From NCBI RefSeq assembly GCF_032854445.1, contig NC_088302.1:16549338-16613337 (forward strand): 64,000 nt of DNA. Direction: 5' to 3'. The notes beneath the pieces are model-generated. The model was not told the origin of the DNA. It searched no databases and saw only the letters and a list, made by a program, of their open reading frames with translations. The stretch comes from Liolophura sinensis (Eukaryota > Mollusca > Polyplacophora > Chitonida > Chitonidae). Shown one piece after another: positions 1 through 12,929 of this stretch; the first letter of the stretch is position 1, and every line of letters begins with the position of its first letter. Both the position numbers and the translations under genes were made by a program.

Positions 1-468
1 GTGCACGATTCCTTATTACTTTCATATACACGTACAAATACATATACACGTAGACGTGCATGTAAACGTTCATGTACCCCTATATCCAGCGACCCTCTGT
101 GGATCAATCAACTACGGCGTTTTTTTCACCGAGGCCCATCCGTCTCTGACCAGTGATTCGACTCGAATCCAGCGCTGACCATGGCTCATTTGGCGGGGGC
201 GTTATTAAAGTTAAAAAGCATATGGAAGATTGCTGAGAGGCATATAAATAATGAACGTCTTGAGAACGGCCTTAAACACGAATCAAACAAATAAATACAT
301 TTTAATTAAATAGAGTATAGTTGTTATGCTACTTTTACTGTGTCACATGCACATGTGGCTCAGCTAGCCTCACAAAGCTATTCGTGATATCTTTGTACCG
401 CTTGTAACACATACATGTACCTAAGTGTATAATAAATCGACTTAATCAATTGCTGTAAATTGTGTCGA

Positions 469-697
469 TTTACTGCCGATGCAAATATTATTTCAGCTTT
501 GTACAACAGTTACATCAGTCAAACACTAAGACATTAAATGTCCCATACGCAATCATATTTTGTTAATGTTACCAGTTTACTACCAATACACATACTACTT
601 CAACTTCGTACAAAGATTACATCAATCAATCATTAACACATTAAGCACCTCCTATGCAATGATATTTTTGGAAGGTTGCAAGTTTTCTGCCAGTACG
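469..697. repeat. 107-base tandem repeat, third unit split by a SINE
   Basis: Units start at 469, 576 and about 684 with TTTACTGCCGATGCA, TTTACTACCAATACA and TTTTCTGCCAGTAC. The third resumes after the SINE at about 925 (ACTGCCAATACACATACTAC). Divergence between units is about 25-30%. Confidence 0.7.
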
Positions 698-924
698 GGG
701 ACCTCCGTGGTTGAGGGGGTTAGTACGCCAGCGCGACGCAATGACCCAGGAGCTTCTCACCAATGCGGTGCTGGCTTCCTCTCATGGAAAGTCTTCCAGC
801 AACCTTCAGATGACCGTGGGTTTCCCCCGGCCCTGTCTGGTTTTCTCCCACTATAATGCTGGCCGCAGTCGTACAAGTGAAATATTCTTGAGCACGGCGT
901 AAAACACCAATCAAATCAATCAAT
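698..924 (+). mobile_element. SINE family A copy
   Basis: tRNA-like head (CCTCCGTGG) through the tail AAACACCAATCAAATCAA. A piece between the B box and GCTGGCTTCC is missing. It is flanked by CTGCCAGTAC (687-696) and CTGCCAATAC (926-935), a duplicated target inside the third unit of the local 107-base repeat. Confidence 0.85.
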
Positions 925-1129
925 ACTGCCAATACACATACTACGTCAACTTATACTCAGAGATCAGTTCAGAGTCTCTCCTGGCATACTCGGCAATGTT
1001 GAAGCAGACTATATGATAAGAAACCAACATTGGTGCCAGTTAGTAACGCAACCGTCAGTAAAATCACACACTTTAATAGATCCCTATCAACAAAAATACT
1101 ACATTAACACACTTACGAAACCATTACAA

Positions 1130-1218
1130 TATAATTAAAGTCGTACAGCATAGTGAGTAAAACCAGAGCAGCGACGACAGTGTGATAGCTCATGTAATTG
1201 GCGAAATACAGTCTTTTG
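1130..1218 (-). repeat. Interspersed repeat family C, copy 6 (antisense, 3' part)
   Basis: On the minus strand: CTGAGGTTAACTGACAAAAG, GTATTTCGCC, then CTATCACACTGTCGTCGCTG and CTCTGGTTTTAC. Confidence 0.6.
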
Positions 1219-3409
1219 TCAGTTAACCTCAGTTAGGGTGTTGCGCTCCCCCCCCCCCCCCTCCCGGCGTCACCAGTCTAGAATTACTCAAAATGCTCTG
1301 TTGTGACCACAATTAACATACAACCACACATATAGCGATAAAATCCCGGCACCGGAAGCTGGGAGTAGGATAAGTAGATGAATCCATTAAACTGCTTCCG
1401 GTAGCTATCGTGTCAGACTGCCTTGAAATGTGTAATGTGTCCATTAAATGATGATCATTTGAACATGATGTAAATCTACTCTTAACAATTGTGCTTGAAA
1501 ATACTTTTATATGAATATGTTTTTAGTATTTGTGGGAAATTAAGAAAGCTATTAAATGTGTTGCCAAGTGCTTCAAGTGTCTTTTCATGCAATATTTACT
1601 AGGAAAAAGTTAATACACAATGTGTAACCAAACGTATGTTTCTGACGTCCGAAAGTGCTGAAGCGTTCTTGACATGTCACTTTAGAGCTAGCGGTTAATA
1701 GCCACGTCCTGTGTATTGACAGCTGCTAGAAAAACGTGTTCCTCGTGTGCCATCGATTGGACTCCGCTCTATTAAAGTGACCGACGTCAACGTCAAAGAT
1801 CATGAAACTGACCAAGTATAGGGTTAAATCAGCTGTCGAAGTGAACTCCGTCTTTCCTGAAGCGACTTAGGTAAACGTGAAGAAAAGAATGTTCAGAGTA
1901 AGCTTGTGAGCATACATGTGGGGTTCATAAAATTTCACTTTTCATAACATGGGAGACACTAATTTTTAAGACTGATTTCGTTTAATAAAATCAAACCAGT
2001 CTAAACTGTACTGTGTGAAAATATTTGCCCATAAACATCTCTGATGTGTTCTGAGAGCAGTTGGGGCCAAACACGTGTTCACGTATCATGTGTCTTTCGG
2101 TTTGGCATCCATTTTTTCAAGAGAGAAGAAAACACTATTTGCAAACATGAAGTGTCTGTACAGGACAACAAGCACCACAAACAATTTTTGTGTCGTGTTT
2201 CATAATTGCAAATATTTCATAATGTGAACGAAATAAACAGGACAGGTTTATTGTAACTTTTCATGTTTACTGATGTTAATATCAACCATATCACAGGATG
2301 TGACAAGTGTTTGAAAAACACATTTGATCAAGCCACCTGTAAGGGTACCTCTATCGGAGGATAAAGATGAGAAACAATTGGCTTGTTTAACTCTCAGATC
2401 AGCAGTAGACCTTACACAAGATCAAACAAAGAAACACGAAGACGCTTGAATCAGTTCAATACATATGTTTGAACAAAATAAACAAATAATACAACTGACA
2501 ATAATATACAAAACAATACAAATAATTACAAATTGTATATGTAGTTTCTTCCAGAGTTCAAATCCGGATGGAATATTCTGGCTTCCACAGGCGAGTCAGT
2601 CCAAGTAAATATAGAATGCACAGTGAAGAGGTATTCCTCAATCGAGGGATGATAATCCGATAAGTGACAAGCTGTAGTCACTGACGATGGTTTATTCCTC
2701 AACTGCCTGTGAATGTGTAACTTATGATAACAGATGGATTGACAGCAGCGTCCGTGGTGCCGAGCTGTCGATGTATGTTTCCTCGGAAATATACACAAAG
2801 TCACCTTCAGGGTAAACTGGGATGAAAGGTACGTAATCACAGAAAGCGACAATGAGCGACACAAGCTCCAAAACAACGTCCCCAAAAATTAGGAAGTGGC
2901 GAAACACAAGCTCACAAAGTGGTCTGTACAGAAAATGAAGTACAAATGATGAATGTCGAACGGCATGAAAGCCGATATTTCCTAACCCGATAAAATCCTT
3001 CACAGTGAATGACAGTAAAAATGACTGCTCTCAAATGGACTGAGTACATGAGTTGACTCAAATGAATAACTGCTAAATTCACAACTGCGTCGCTCTTATT
3101 CATAGACTAAAGCGAAGAAAATTCTGGATGATTTGATCACCGATACATATTTCCAGAATGTACACTCTATTTACAATGACACTAAATTTTATTTTTTTTT
3201 TTCTGTGATATATATAAATATATAGTACAATATTTAATGACGGTGTCTGTAACAAGCCCAGTTTGTGGTTATGCGAAATGCCGAAAAATGAACGTTTATA
3301 ATATAACTCTGACGTGCAAGGAAACTGGCCCAAAATATCTGAAATATGGTGAAAATGGAAAACATAAGGCCAATTAGAGCATTACAGTAGTGGTAAGATT
3401 TGTCTATCT
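1219..3409. other. Non-coding stretch
   Basis: Contains a C run at 1249-1262, a short inverted pair ACCGGAAGC/GCTTCCGGT (about 1354/1395) and ordinary AT-rich sequence. Short open stretches on the minus strand at 2.5-3.7 kb show no recognisable domain or consistent splice structure. Confidence 0.5.
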
Positions 3410-3500
3410 ATATGTTTGATTAGTGTTTTTTGCGCCGTAGTGAAGAATATTTGACTTATACGACGGCGGCCGGCTTTATGGTGGGAGGAAACGTAGTGGT
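3410..3500 (-). mobile_element. SINE family A tail relic
   Basis: Antisense tail only: TTTGATTAGTGTTTTTTGCG, GAATATTTGACTTATACGAC, GGCGGCCGGCTTTATGGTGG. Confidence 0.65.
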
Positions 3501-4857
3501 AAGAAAGTACACGAGTACCATATATGACCGCTCTTATTGAATTAGGCTTTGTAAACAAAATTACGTAACATTTCATTCTCAGAGGGGTACACAAAGGCAC
3601 ACATCTGAACCATATGTAGTTTTTAGCTAAGTATGTACATAAATGTTCAAGCAGGTAGTCTTCCAAAGTTCTAAAACCAATATAAAAATCAATGTTTGAA
3701 GAGTCAAAGATCTGGCACATGTTTGGAGACAGAATTCTTCGAGTTTAAAACCTGCGCAATTTCCCTTCAATTCCAGGAAAGATTAATAAAAGACAGTTAT
3801 TAAAATATGGCATATAAAAAACTCTGAAAATATTTGTTACGAAAGATATCCCTTATATTATTTGATAATGCCATAATATAGACACGGAGCGGTAATAAAA
3901 GACGTTCTGCGTTTCTGCTCCAGACACACAGATTTGAAGTACGAGGCTTTTTTCTTCCAGAAACTCATTCATCAATACACCCAAACTCATCTATCAATTG
4001 GACGGGCCAATTTTTTTAATCCATCAAGTTCGCTGGCATCGACCAAACAGCATCTGACAGGGCTTTCCCTCTGTTACAGAATGTTTTGAACTAGAAAGCC
4101 CACCATCTCCTGTGGGTACGCATATTCCATGGCGACGATAAGTATGCGTCTTGCCCATATATTTCGATTGAGGTGGAAGTTTGAACTTTCATTATCTGTA
4201 TTTTACTCACAACGTCTTTTTTTTGGTAAGACGCTAAACTAAAAGAGGTTTTGCAAATCTTTACGGAAATACAAAGCTGTCGAAAATATACAGGCATTTT
4301 TTATTTATTTCTTTGTTAATTTCTTTATTTATTTCTTTATGTAATTATTTATTTATTTATTTTATCTAAACAGTACAATGTCAACAACCCATAAAGAATA
4401 CAATATCAAAAAATGTTAACATGAAGATAAAATAAATCACAGGAAACTGTCGCTATTATGATCATTTCACCAAAAGCCTTCAAGAATTTCCAAGTCTTAA
4501 TCTCCCAATGCTAAGTAAAGTAAAGTGTGCAATCTTGTACCCCAATAAATGAGAGTTTTTCACTTACGTGAACAATTGAAAACTAGGGGTTACTGCAGCA
4601 GTGAATTATGTATTGCTGAAAAAGAAGAAGGGGACAATCCAGTTTGAATTGATATTTTTCGAAAACACGACAGTTTAAATGTAAATAAATAATTATAACA
4701 GATAGTATTATTTTATGGCAATCGTCAAAACAGCCATACCGCAAAGGCGTTTTGCATGACCACCAGATTAATCTTATTTGGGTGCTATCTGAAATTTGTG
4801 TTCTTGTCCTTCAGATTCCAGTGAATTAACATATTAAAAAGCAACTAAAATATCCAA

Positions 4858-5132
4858 AGGTGGCACAATGCCTAAAGCGTACGCCTCGAAGTCGGGAGGC
4901 CCCGGGATCAAACCCGGAAGGAGCAAGGAAACACCACTGGTTGGTCCCGTGTCAGTATAATGTGACTGCTTGGGGGTGTTATGCTTCTGTGGCGACAGTA
5001 CTTTGGCCACATGGACTCCCCCTGCCACAAGAAGACAGTATATGTGCACACACCTAATGAGTCCACGTCGTCATATTGCTCAAAAATTGTCAAGTACGAC
5101 GTTGAACCCCAAGCGTACATACATACATTAAT
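4858..5132 (+). mobile_element. SINE family B copy
   Basis: A different tRNA-like head (B box GATCAAACC near 4909), a distinct body (ACCACTGGTTGGTCCCGTG) and the tail AAGTACGACGTTGAACCCCA followed by CATACATACAT. It shares nothing with family A beyond pol III boxes. Confidence 0.7.
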
Positions 5133-5811
5133 ACATCTGTAATATGGTTTCCTTTATCAGATATCTATAGTGTTAATGATAAACTCTTTGTAAACTGAAA
5201 GATCTTGAAAATTATCTTATTTACCCTGAATATGCCCTGTACTTTGACATTTCTAAGTGCTTGTGTTCTGTCAAAATTACGTGATATATTCATTTTTATA
5301 TAAGGTAATAGCTATCTAGTAGCTAATCTAGCAGGGGTGATGATATAACTATAAATTATCTTTTCAAAGAAAATAATTTCTCACTAAAGAACAAAATAAT
5401 AATAGGCAAACTAAAAATGAAATCTTTGCGACCACTGCAATTCTATACGCTCTACCATGTTCCACAGAAAACAGTGTCGTTTTCTATACCGAGGTTATCA
5501 GATCTGTCAAGATCCACGGTTCTATTTTACCGCTCGGCAGATCCATTGCGATATCAATCGCTCAATGTCATGTTTTTGTGAACTGGCATCTTCGGGCAGC
5601 AAACTGCAAACCAAAATGTATACCGATACGCAGAAAACTAATGGGAATACGTGGTAAAAATTTATAGTTTTTGTGCGTTTACTTGGAATTTAAGAAATTT
5701 ACAAAAAAAAAAACAAAAAAACGACGGAAATTGAATATATGTCAGTTAAACTGAAACTTGAAAACCTTATACCGTGTGCATGCGTGCAGCTATACACAGC
5801 CACTGTATGAA

Positions 5812-5870
5812 TGCATGTATGCTTGGGCCTCAACGATTTTCAGCCTCATGACGACGACGTGGCTACTGGC
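5812..5870 (-). mobile_element. SINE family B tail relic
   Basis: Antisense ATGCTTGGGCCTCAACGATT and TTTCAGCCTCATGACGACG match the family B tail. Confidence 0.45.
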
Positions 5871-6429
5871 CATGATCTATTTATTCATTTTATTGCTGTC
5901 TAACGCCATACTCAAGATTTTTTCACTTATACCACTTACCAAAGGGGTCAGTTTTATGGATGAAAGAAAATTGAGTAGCCTTCATAAACCACCAGCCTTC
6001 GACAAATTACAGACGAATTTCCACACGGCTAAGATGAACACCATATTGGTGAAGGGCAAGTGGTCTTCAAGGAACCTTAGACTGCACAAATGGTCATAGG
6101 AGCGTCATTGGATGGTTATTGTCACATGGTCCCAGGAACGGCAGAGGGCGAGAGAATGTACCCTGCTCCTTGTTGATTGAACCCTTACCTGGTGGGTCCT
6201 GGCGTCATTCGCTTTTAATCCCTCAGCCACGGACACTTCCTGTGAGTTAAGAAGCTATACGATATCCCCGTGCTTTTTGTGTGTGTGTGTGTGTATCTTT
6301 TTTCTAACTTTTTTTGTTCATTCTCGACTTGGCGAATAAAATAATAATCCATTGATGGATTTTTAAAAAATAAAGAAATAGTCGGGATGGTACACATTTT
6401 GCACAGTCATATGTGTTCATGCCTGGGTC

Positions 6430-6605
6430 CTTGAGGCAGGTGCTAGGGGAGTATAACTTGCTAATATCTAAGCATTTATACTGACAGTTAGAATAAAACC
6501 CTATAGCTGAGGTAAAATAACAAGAGACCAGATTTCAACGGTTACGTGTGACCATTTAGCAACTATTGCACTTTTGCCGCTCTTCTGGATTTACTCTCAG
6601 TGATT
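6430..6605 (+). repeat. Interspersed repeat family C, copy 1
   Basis: Shares GTGCTAGGGGAGTATAACTT, TAAGCATTTA, AATAAAACC, GGTTACGTGTGACCATTT and GCCGCTCTTCTGGATTT in order with the copies near 20.5 and 52.9 kb. No coding potential or pol III boxes seen. Confidence 0.65.
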
Positions 6606-6610
6606 ATATA

Positions 6611-6810
6611 GTCTTTCAGATCATCTCTCGCCGACTTTGCTGTTGACATTAAAAGACAACGAACCAGCGTTGCTAATCAAAACCTTCACTACCTGAATCA
6701 GGAAGAAAAAGTCTTTCATACGATCTCTCACCGACTTTGCTGTTCACATTAAAAGACAACGAACCAGCGTTGCTAATCAAAACCTTCACTACCTGAATCA
6801 GGAAGAAAAA
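6611..6810. repeat. 100-base tandem duplication, two near-identical units
   Basis: 6611-6710 and 6711-6810 begin GTCTTTCAGATCATCTCTCG and GTCTTTCATACGATCTCTCA and differ at only about four positions. It directly follows a family C copy. Confidence 0.9.
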
Positions 6811-7204
6811 GAGCATTCTAAGTGGGTTACAAGAGAGGACTACGTTACGATTTGGTTCTTTAAAAGCCACTTCAAATGCAACACCCCTGGGCGAATGCTT
6901 CGCAGGTAGTGTTGCAACATACACTGTATGCCAGTAAGTTAACCTGAATCGCTCTGACAAAAGAGGAATTCTTCGACTTTATCAAAGGGAGCCTACTCTA
7001 ACATACCAACAGCAAGGCATAAACTCTTTTATAACTAGATTTAGATCGGGACTGCCATCATCTTAATATAGAATCAGTCGTGCTGGACCATGTCGAAAGA
7101 CAGCTTATCCAATGCGCACCTGGTGGTCGAAAGAAGTCGATGTGGTTTAGTTATTACCATGTATTACTAGAACTAATTAAAACTTTCACACGAATAAATC
7201 AGTT

Positions 7205-7290
7205 ATTTAATTGCTTGGTTGGTGTTTTACGTCGTATTGAAGAATATTGTACTTATACGACAACATATTGTTGGATGAAACCGGACTTTG
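7205..7290 (-). mobile_element. SINE family A tail relic
   Basis: Antisense tail (TTGGTTGGTGTTTTACGTCG, GAAGAATATTG) that stops before the middle of the element. Confidence 0.6.
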
Positions 7291-7466
7291 AAAACACAGA
7301 CATCTGCAGGTAAATCTTAGACCACGAATCGTTTGGAACCTCTGTCGATTTATTTTCGCTTCATTCAAGTTACATAACCAAGACGGTGTAGATCTCTTAG
7401 GAAGAGGTGAAGATGTTATCAGCATCAACGTTTATACGCATCAGGTGCGTTTTCTTGAAATAGTGA

Positions 7467-7600
7467 TTAGCAGCGCAATGACCATGGAACCTCTCACCAA
7501 TGAAGAGTTCAAGCTTACCTTAAGCTGGCTGCCTTTTCGGTCGCACGGGGAAAGGTCTATCGGTAACCTGCGGATGGTCGTGGATAAATAAATGAATGAA
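7467..7600 (+). mobile_element. SINE family A partial copy with joined ends
   Basis: Sense head part (CAGCGCAATGACC, CTCACCAATG) and middle part (AACCTGCGGATGGTCGTGG) joined directly to an AATAAATGAATG tail, so the usual 3' block is missing. Confidence 0.6.
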
Positions 7601-8581
7601 TACGTTATCATAATATGACGATTGAAGTACATCTACTCAACATACATTCATTATTATGAACTTGTCATGAATGACATTGCAATTTTATGTGAGTATCGCG
7701 CCTGGTATCTCCAGAACAAAACCGTCAATGCTATATGACGACTCCGGTGTTCATACTTTGTCGTGGTCCGTCAATCGTGTTTCAAAATTGAACGTGCCAT
7801 CAAAGAAAGAAGAAAGCAGACTTTATAGATCATGATCACAGAGCATGTTAACCCCGAATGACTCCCACCGACAACACATTCGTTGGTACTTCACGTTGCA
7901 TTTTCTCACAGCAGTACCCAGGAGACCTTCTTCTTCCTCCATTTCAGACGCTTGCAGTGCTTCTATGTTTTTAAACAGTTGAGCATGCAGAATGACAAAG
8001 TCACCGATCAAATCGCACCTGAATGAAACTCAAGACGTGGTATACATAGACGTGAATCGGTGTAAAAGTTCTGAAAATAAAAAGTAGGTTGCAGGAGTAA
8101 ACCACGGGCCTTTGGTAAGTAACTAATTGGCTTGTCCATCTGTGATTTTTATCCACAGGGCTAGCTAAATGTGTATAACCAGTTGAGGTAAGGTAAGGTT
8201 TTCATGTGAGACCAAATAAGCGGCCTGTGACTGCATATTGCTGCCAAGGGCCTGAGGATAGAAGCGATGGAGTTTCCCCCTACACTGCATTGTTGTGTTC
8301 TCACAATTACCATGACACGTCGTAAACAGCCTGTACTCCTGATTTATTCACATTTGTACATTCGTATCTTCGAGAAGCATCGACACGATTAGGAATATCC
8401 TTCCTTCGTTTGTTACCGTATATCATGTGCTCAGGTGATAAGGTGGTGTAAAACGGAGTCCTTGGAGTAAACTACCGCTCTTTTTAAGTTCCTGATAAAC
8501 TATCTCACTTAAAGCCGAAGCCGTGAGAGCTGTAAACTGATTTCATTCATTCGCCAATATCATCTCTGGCGCCTTTCAAAT

Positions 8582-8735
8582 ATCACTGAAAACTGGTGAC
8601 TTCTTCTCTTTGCAAGTTTCCGTCCTATATTCGTACTTTATATACTTTCTTAGTTCTTTGGTGGTTTGTGTTAAACGTCGTTTTGTGAGCTGACTTGGAA
8701 CTTTCTGGTTGACTTCTGGTACATAAGCATGTCGA
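8582..8735 (+). repeat. Interspersed repeat family D, copy 1
   Basis: TGACTTCTTCTCTTTGCA, TCCGTCCTATATTCGTACTT, TATATACTTTCTTAGTTCTT, GGTGGTTTGTGTTAAACGTC and GTTGACTTCTGGTA, in the same order as the copies near 19.8, 28.0 and 60.3 kb. Confidence 0.65.
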
Positions 8736-9329
8736 ACTCATTTCGCTTTTGGCTTCTTCTTTTAGCTGCACGATATGGCAAACCAATTGCCGATGTGACT
8801 GTAATCCGGAATCATTCATTCATTCTTTTATTAGTTGTACAGTCCGCTTTGCGCTTATAATTAACGTTTAATGATAAACGAAAGACTTAATAAGTAAACA
8901 CGGAAAGACCTAATATGTAAACGCTGAAATTAATTCATAGTAATGTATGACAATGAATCATGTGGCCTTTTTGGATAGGGACGCCATTTTATTTCCTCCT
9001 TACCGTGAATCCCGTCGTCATGTGAGTGAATAAATGTACGACGTCAAACCAGAAGCCTTCTTACACACATACTATGAATCAACTATTTGAATATAGAATT
9101 TGAGCATGTGCACCGAAAGAGTGAAATACAACAAAACAACTTATTTACTGTTATTTATTTTGTTCATGCAGCAGAATATTGTTGTGTCCTCTCTCAACAA
9201 TTAGCTTCTTTTTGAGACCATGAAAAGCATTTCCAATTTTAAAGGGGGTATTTGTTCTACCAGGTGACATTGAAACTAAGTGAGCCAGCAGAACCATTAT
9301 CTATCAACGAATATAAAAAAAAATACACC

Positions 9330-9412
9330 ACCATAATGCTGTCCACCGTCGTATAAGTGAAATACTGTTGAGTTTGGCGTGAAACACCTCTGAAATGGAT
9401 AAATAAATAACG
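9330..9412 (+). mobile_element. SINE family A tail relic
   Basis: Only the 3' part remains: CACCATAATGCTG, GTCGTATAAGTGAAATA and a degraded GGATAAATAAATAA tail. Confidence 0.65.
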
Positions 9413-9659
9413 TACATTATTTCACATTATGGAGGTCAACAGTAATCGGTGAAATCCGGCCCATGCCAAGTTACATCTTACATAGCATTTTATGCCTTCT
9501 TATCGAGATCCTGGCGCCCAGATGACCGGTATGGTCTCGCCTCATACACGTAGACGAACCAATCCAGGCTGCTTAAATCTATGCAGATCACCAAAGAACT
9601 AAGAATGTATATAAAGCCCGAAGTTAGAACTGAATCATGCAAAGACAAGCAGTAAACAA

Positions 9660-10110
9660 TTTTCAATGTTTGATTTATTGATTTATTGATTTATTTGATT
9701 TGTGTTTTACGCCGTATTCACTTATAGTGAATATTTTACTTATAAGACGGCGACCAGCATTATGGTGGGAGGAAACCGTGCAAAGCCCTGTGGAAACCCA
9801 CGACCATCCGCGGGGCCTCCGTGGCTCAGTCGGTTAGAGCGCTAGCGCAGCGTAATGACCCAGGAGCCTCTCACCAATGCGGTCGCTGTGAGTTCAAGTC
9901 CAGCTCATGCTGGCTTCCTCTCCGGCCGTAAGTGGGAAGGTCTTCCAGCAACCTGCGGATGGTCGTGGGTTTCCCCCAGGCTCTGTCCGGTTTCCACCCA
10001 CCATAATGCTGGCCGCCGTCGTATAAGTGAAATATTCTTGAGTACGGCGTAAAACACCAATCAAATAAATAAATAAATAACACGACCATCCGCAGGTTGT
10101 TTTCAATGTT
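9660..10110. mobile_element. Nested SINE family A pair: older minus copy split by a younger plus copy
   Basis: The younger plus copy (9812-10080) is full length and flanked by CACGACCATCCGC at 9799-9811 and 10081-10093. That 13-base target belongs to the older, 5'-truncated minus-orientation copy. The older copy is itself bounded by TTTTCAATGTT at 9660-9670 and 10100-10110. Two successive retropositions are therefore directly readable. Confidence 0.9.
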
Positions 10111-10704
10111 AGAAAAGGCGCAAGGCGTCATCTGGGCGAATGCGTGAAATCAGTTTTCAAATCGTATGCCATGCTAGTATAAACATATTCGGAATATTAG
10201 TTTACGTGTCTAAGGACTGAATGTTTATATTTAGACGTCACTTAAGTCCAAGACACTGTGTGTAAATGTGGAGCATATCCATCGAGAGCTCAGCGTCAAT
10301 AGCAACAACCGGCTCTGCTGCAGTACAGGTATATATTATCAGTAGACCTGTTCTATTCTCTATTGTACATACTATATGTGTCTACTTCACGGATCATGTA
10401 TGTTGGGTTCTACCACGAGTTTTTATACAGGCAGGCATTCCTGGTTACCTGTTATATGTTCCTTCAGCATCGGTCAGTTGTACTCACCCAGTATGTATAT
10501 ATATACCCTGATTGCAGTGCACCTGTTATGATGGGGAAAGTACTCTCCCAAAGCTTGAAATAAGTTCGATATATCAACAGTTGCCCTCAAAACGTAGCTG
10601 AGTTACAATTGAGGTATAAATATTTTGGGTAGCGACATCTTATGAGCTAGCGTTGTAAACAATTTGGATATTGATTTAATCCAAGGGGATTCCTTGCACC
10701 TTTC

Positions 10705-10792
10705 TGCCATATCTGCGAACTGCTGACTTCTTCTCTTTGAGTCTTCGACCCGAAACGCTTAGCATAGTTGATGGCTGTTATACAGATGTTTC
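10705..10792 (+). repeat. Interspersed repeat family D, copy 3, partial
   Basis: CTGCTGACTTCTTCTCTTTG is joined directly to the later part (GTTGATGGCTGTTATACAGA, TGTTTCGTC); the centre is deleted. Confidence 0.5.
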
Positions 10793-11227
10793 GTCACATA
10801 GATTACTAGTGATTGAAGTCAAGCACTCCTCATTATCTAGAAATAAAAACACCCACAATGTACTACAATGTCCAAGGGATTTGTGAGTTCAAGTGGTATT
10901 CTATTAAACTCATTGCTACGTCCTGTCGAAAAGTTTTACATTGTTTCTCACGTGTTTTCGGACTATAGGCGAAAATAGGCCCTACTACGTTAGCAGTCAT
11001 ATTTCGGTAACGGTAAATCCTATGAAGTTCCCCATTGCCTATCAGATACTAAGACTACCAGCGCGCCGTAGTTAGAGCAACTTTGGTAAATGTCGCCTTT
11101 GTCTAAAAGAGCCTAGGCTTAAGCTTTAGGGGTAACTGAGCCATGTGACTTAATGGTAATTGGTCCCTGTTTAACACGGGTTTAATATGCACTGGACAGA
11201 CATTCGACACAGCTGTGCACTGTGTAT

Positions 11228-11350
11228 ATTTATTTATTTATTTGATTGATGTTTTACTCCGTACTCAAGAATAGTTCTTTTATATATACGACGGCGGCCA
11301 GCATAATGGTGGAAGCACTAGCGTGCTAACCAACTGAACCACGGAGGTCC
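11228..11350 (-). mobile_element. SINE family A copy with internal deletion
   Basis: The antisense tail and CAGCATAATGGTGGAAG are joined directly to the tRNA-like head (CTAGCGTGCTAACCAACTGA). The middle 130 or so bases are absent. Confidence 0.75.
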
Positions 11351-12629
11351 GTCCCCAGTCAGCCATTGAACGCCCACAGGTGTACAGAGTCCAGAACAAC
11401 TGTGTCATCCAATATTGTTTTTTTATATTCTTATTAAAAAAAATAAAGGGCATCTAAAAATTTCTTTCAGACTGGCAGGTGTGAAAGTTGAATTTTAGGT
11501 GTGGCAGATTTATTCAAGTATGACCAAAATTGCGGGATTTAACCTACAGGAAACCCTGTCATTCAACCAGCGTCGATTCTGTATCCCTTTAAGATGTAAC
11601 TCAAGTTTTATGTAGAAAATATGCCACAATATATACGAAATATGCCGTATCTTAATCAGTGTTTTCGGACTTTAACTTAGTGTGTTCCGTTTTGTGCATT
11701 GTTCAAGTACTACTAATGAAAAAAAGATTGACAACTCAGTACAGGCTTACGCACACAGGCCTATACTTGGTCCAGGTGAGCAGTGTTAGCTAACATTGCT
11801 TCTGAGAAGATATTAAGGTTTAACACAAGTGTTAGATACAAATACGAAATATATCCTACCTTTATCAGGGCACGTGGTTTCGAAGGTTAAACAGTGTTGT
11901 AAAACACAATGACGACTTAGTATAATTCTTTTCACTGTTTTACTTTATGTCATTGGCAAATTTATCATCGCTCATTTTATATATATCCTATATTTTTGTT
12001 TAGATGCTGGATGTGGAAATGTCAGATGACATAAAACCCCCAGTATTCATTCACTCATCAGATGTTTATCCATGCATACATCTGATAATCGCTTGTGTTT
12101 GCCTATAATTTAATCAATGAACTGACTTCTAAAAAAATTAGAACTAATTGCTCCATGGAATCAAGCGATACAAAAAAATTTACGTCAGCCGAACTCGTCA
12201 TACTGTGCATTTGTCTCCAAATGCCATTATAAAGGGAACTTTAATTTTATATTCTCTATCTATATGCCCTTGGGGTTCATTACCAGTGGGCTTTATCCGT
12301 GACCAGCTCTAACGTGTGTCAACATCTGTCGTGTAAGCATGCTTTATTAGAATGGCAATTATTCTATTCAGCTATCAAATCAAATTTAATACGGCAATCT
12401 ATATATAACACATGCGATGTCAACTAGAAATTTAATGAGTGAAAAATGTCAAACAAAAAACTCAGCCAGATCATGAGCCGTGTAAATCAATTTAATAAGA
12501 AACTTCGAGATCTATTTATCTTTGTAAACATTTATGTTCACTTTGCATACCGGTACTCGGATATGCACATGTAGGTATATGTAGGCCTTTCGTGTAGCAG
12601 GATGAACGTAGTAACTTTCGACATAGCAG

Positions 12630-12632
<3 letters not shown>

Positions 12633-12715
<83 letters not shown>
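12633..12715. repeat. (TA)n microsatellite, about 83 bases
   Basis: Uninterrupted AT dinucleotides. Self-complementary, so able to extrude a cruciform. Confidence 0.97.
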
Positions 12716-12718
<3 letters not shown>

Positions 12719-12929
12719 GGCCTATATACAAGTATCTTGGGCCTTCGTCTAGAAAACAAACTGCTAGTTGAATTTATAAGTATGTCCATTTCTTAATAAT
12801 AAAATTAACAGGACCAGAAAAAACGCAATTGTTGAGAACAGAAGCCGTTACCTCTGCGACTGGCCTGATGCAGGTTTATGACTCTATTGTTCTGAGGTTG
12901 CATTTCACCCAGGTCTTCAAAATCGCACA

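Larger units (their letters stand above)
10111..12632. other. Non-coding stretch with repeat relics
   Basis: Apart from the family D and family A relics noted separately, I see no exon-like sequence. Composition is uniform. Confidence 0.45.

Noticed and set aside
9855-10052. Recurrent frame [20 protein letters not shown] seen at several loci
   Set aside because: It is a translation of SINE family A, repeated wherever the element occurs.
12516-12796. Open frames encoding Tyr-Ile repeats on both strands
   Set aside because: Translations of the TA microsatellite; the same occurs at the other three TA arrays.
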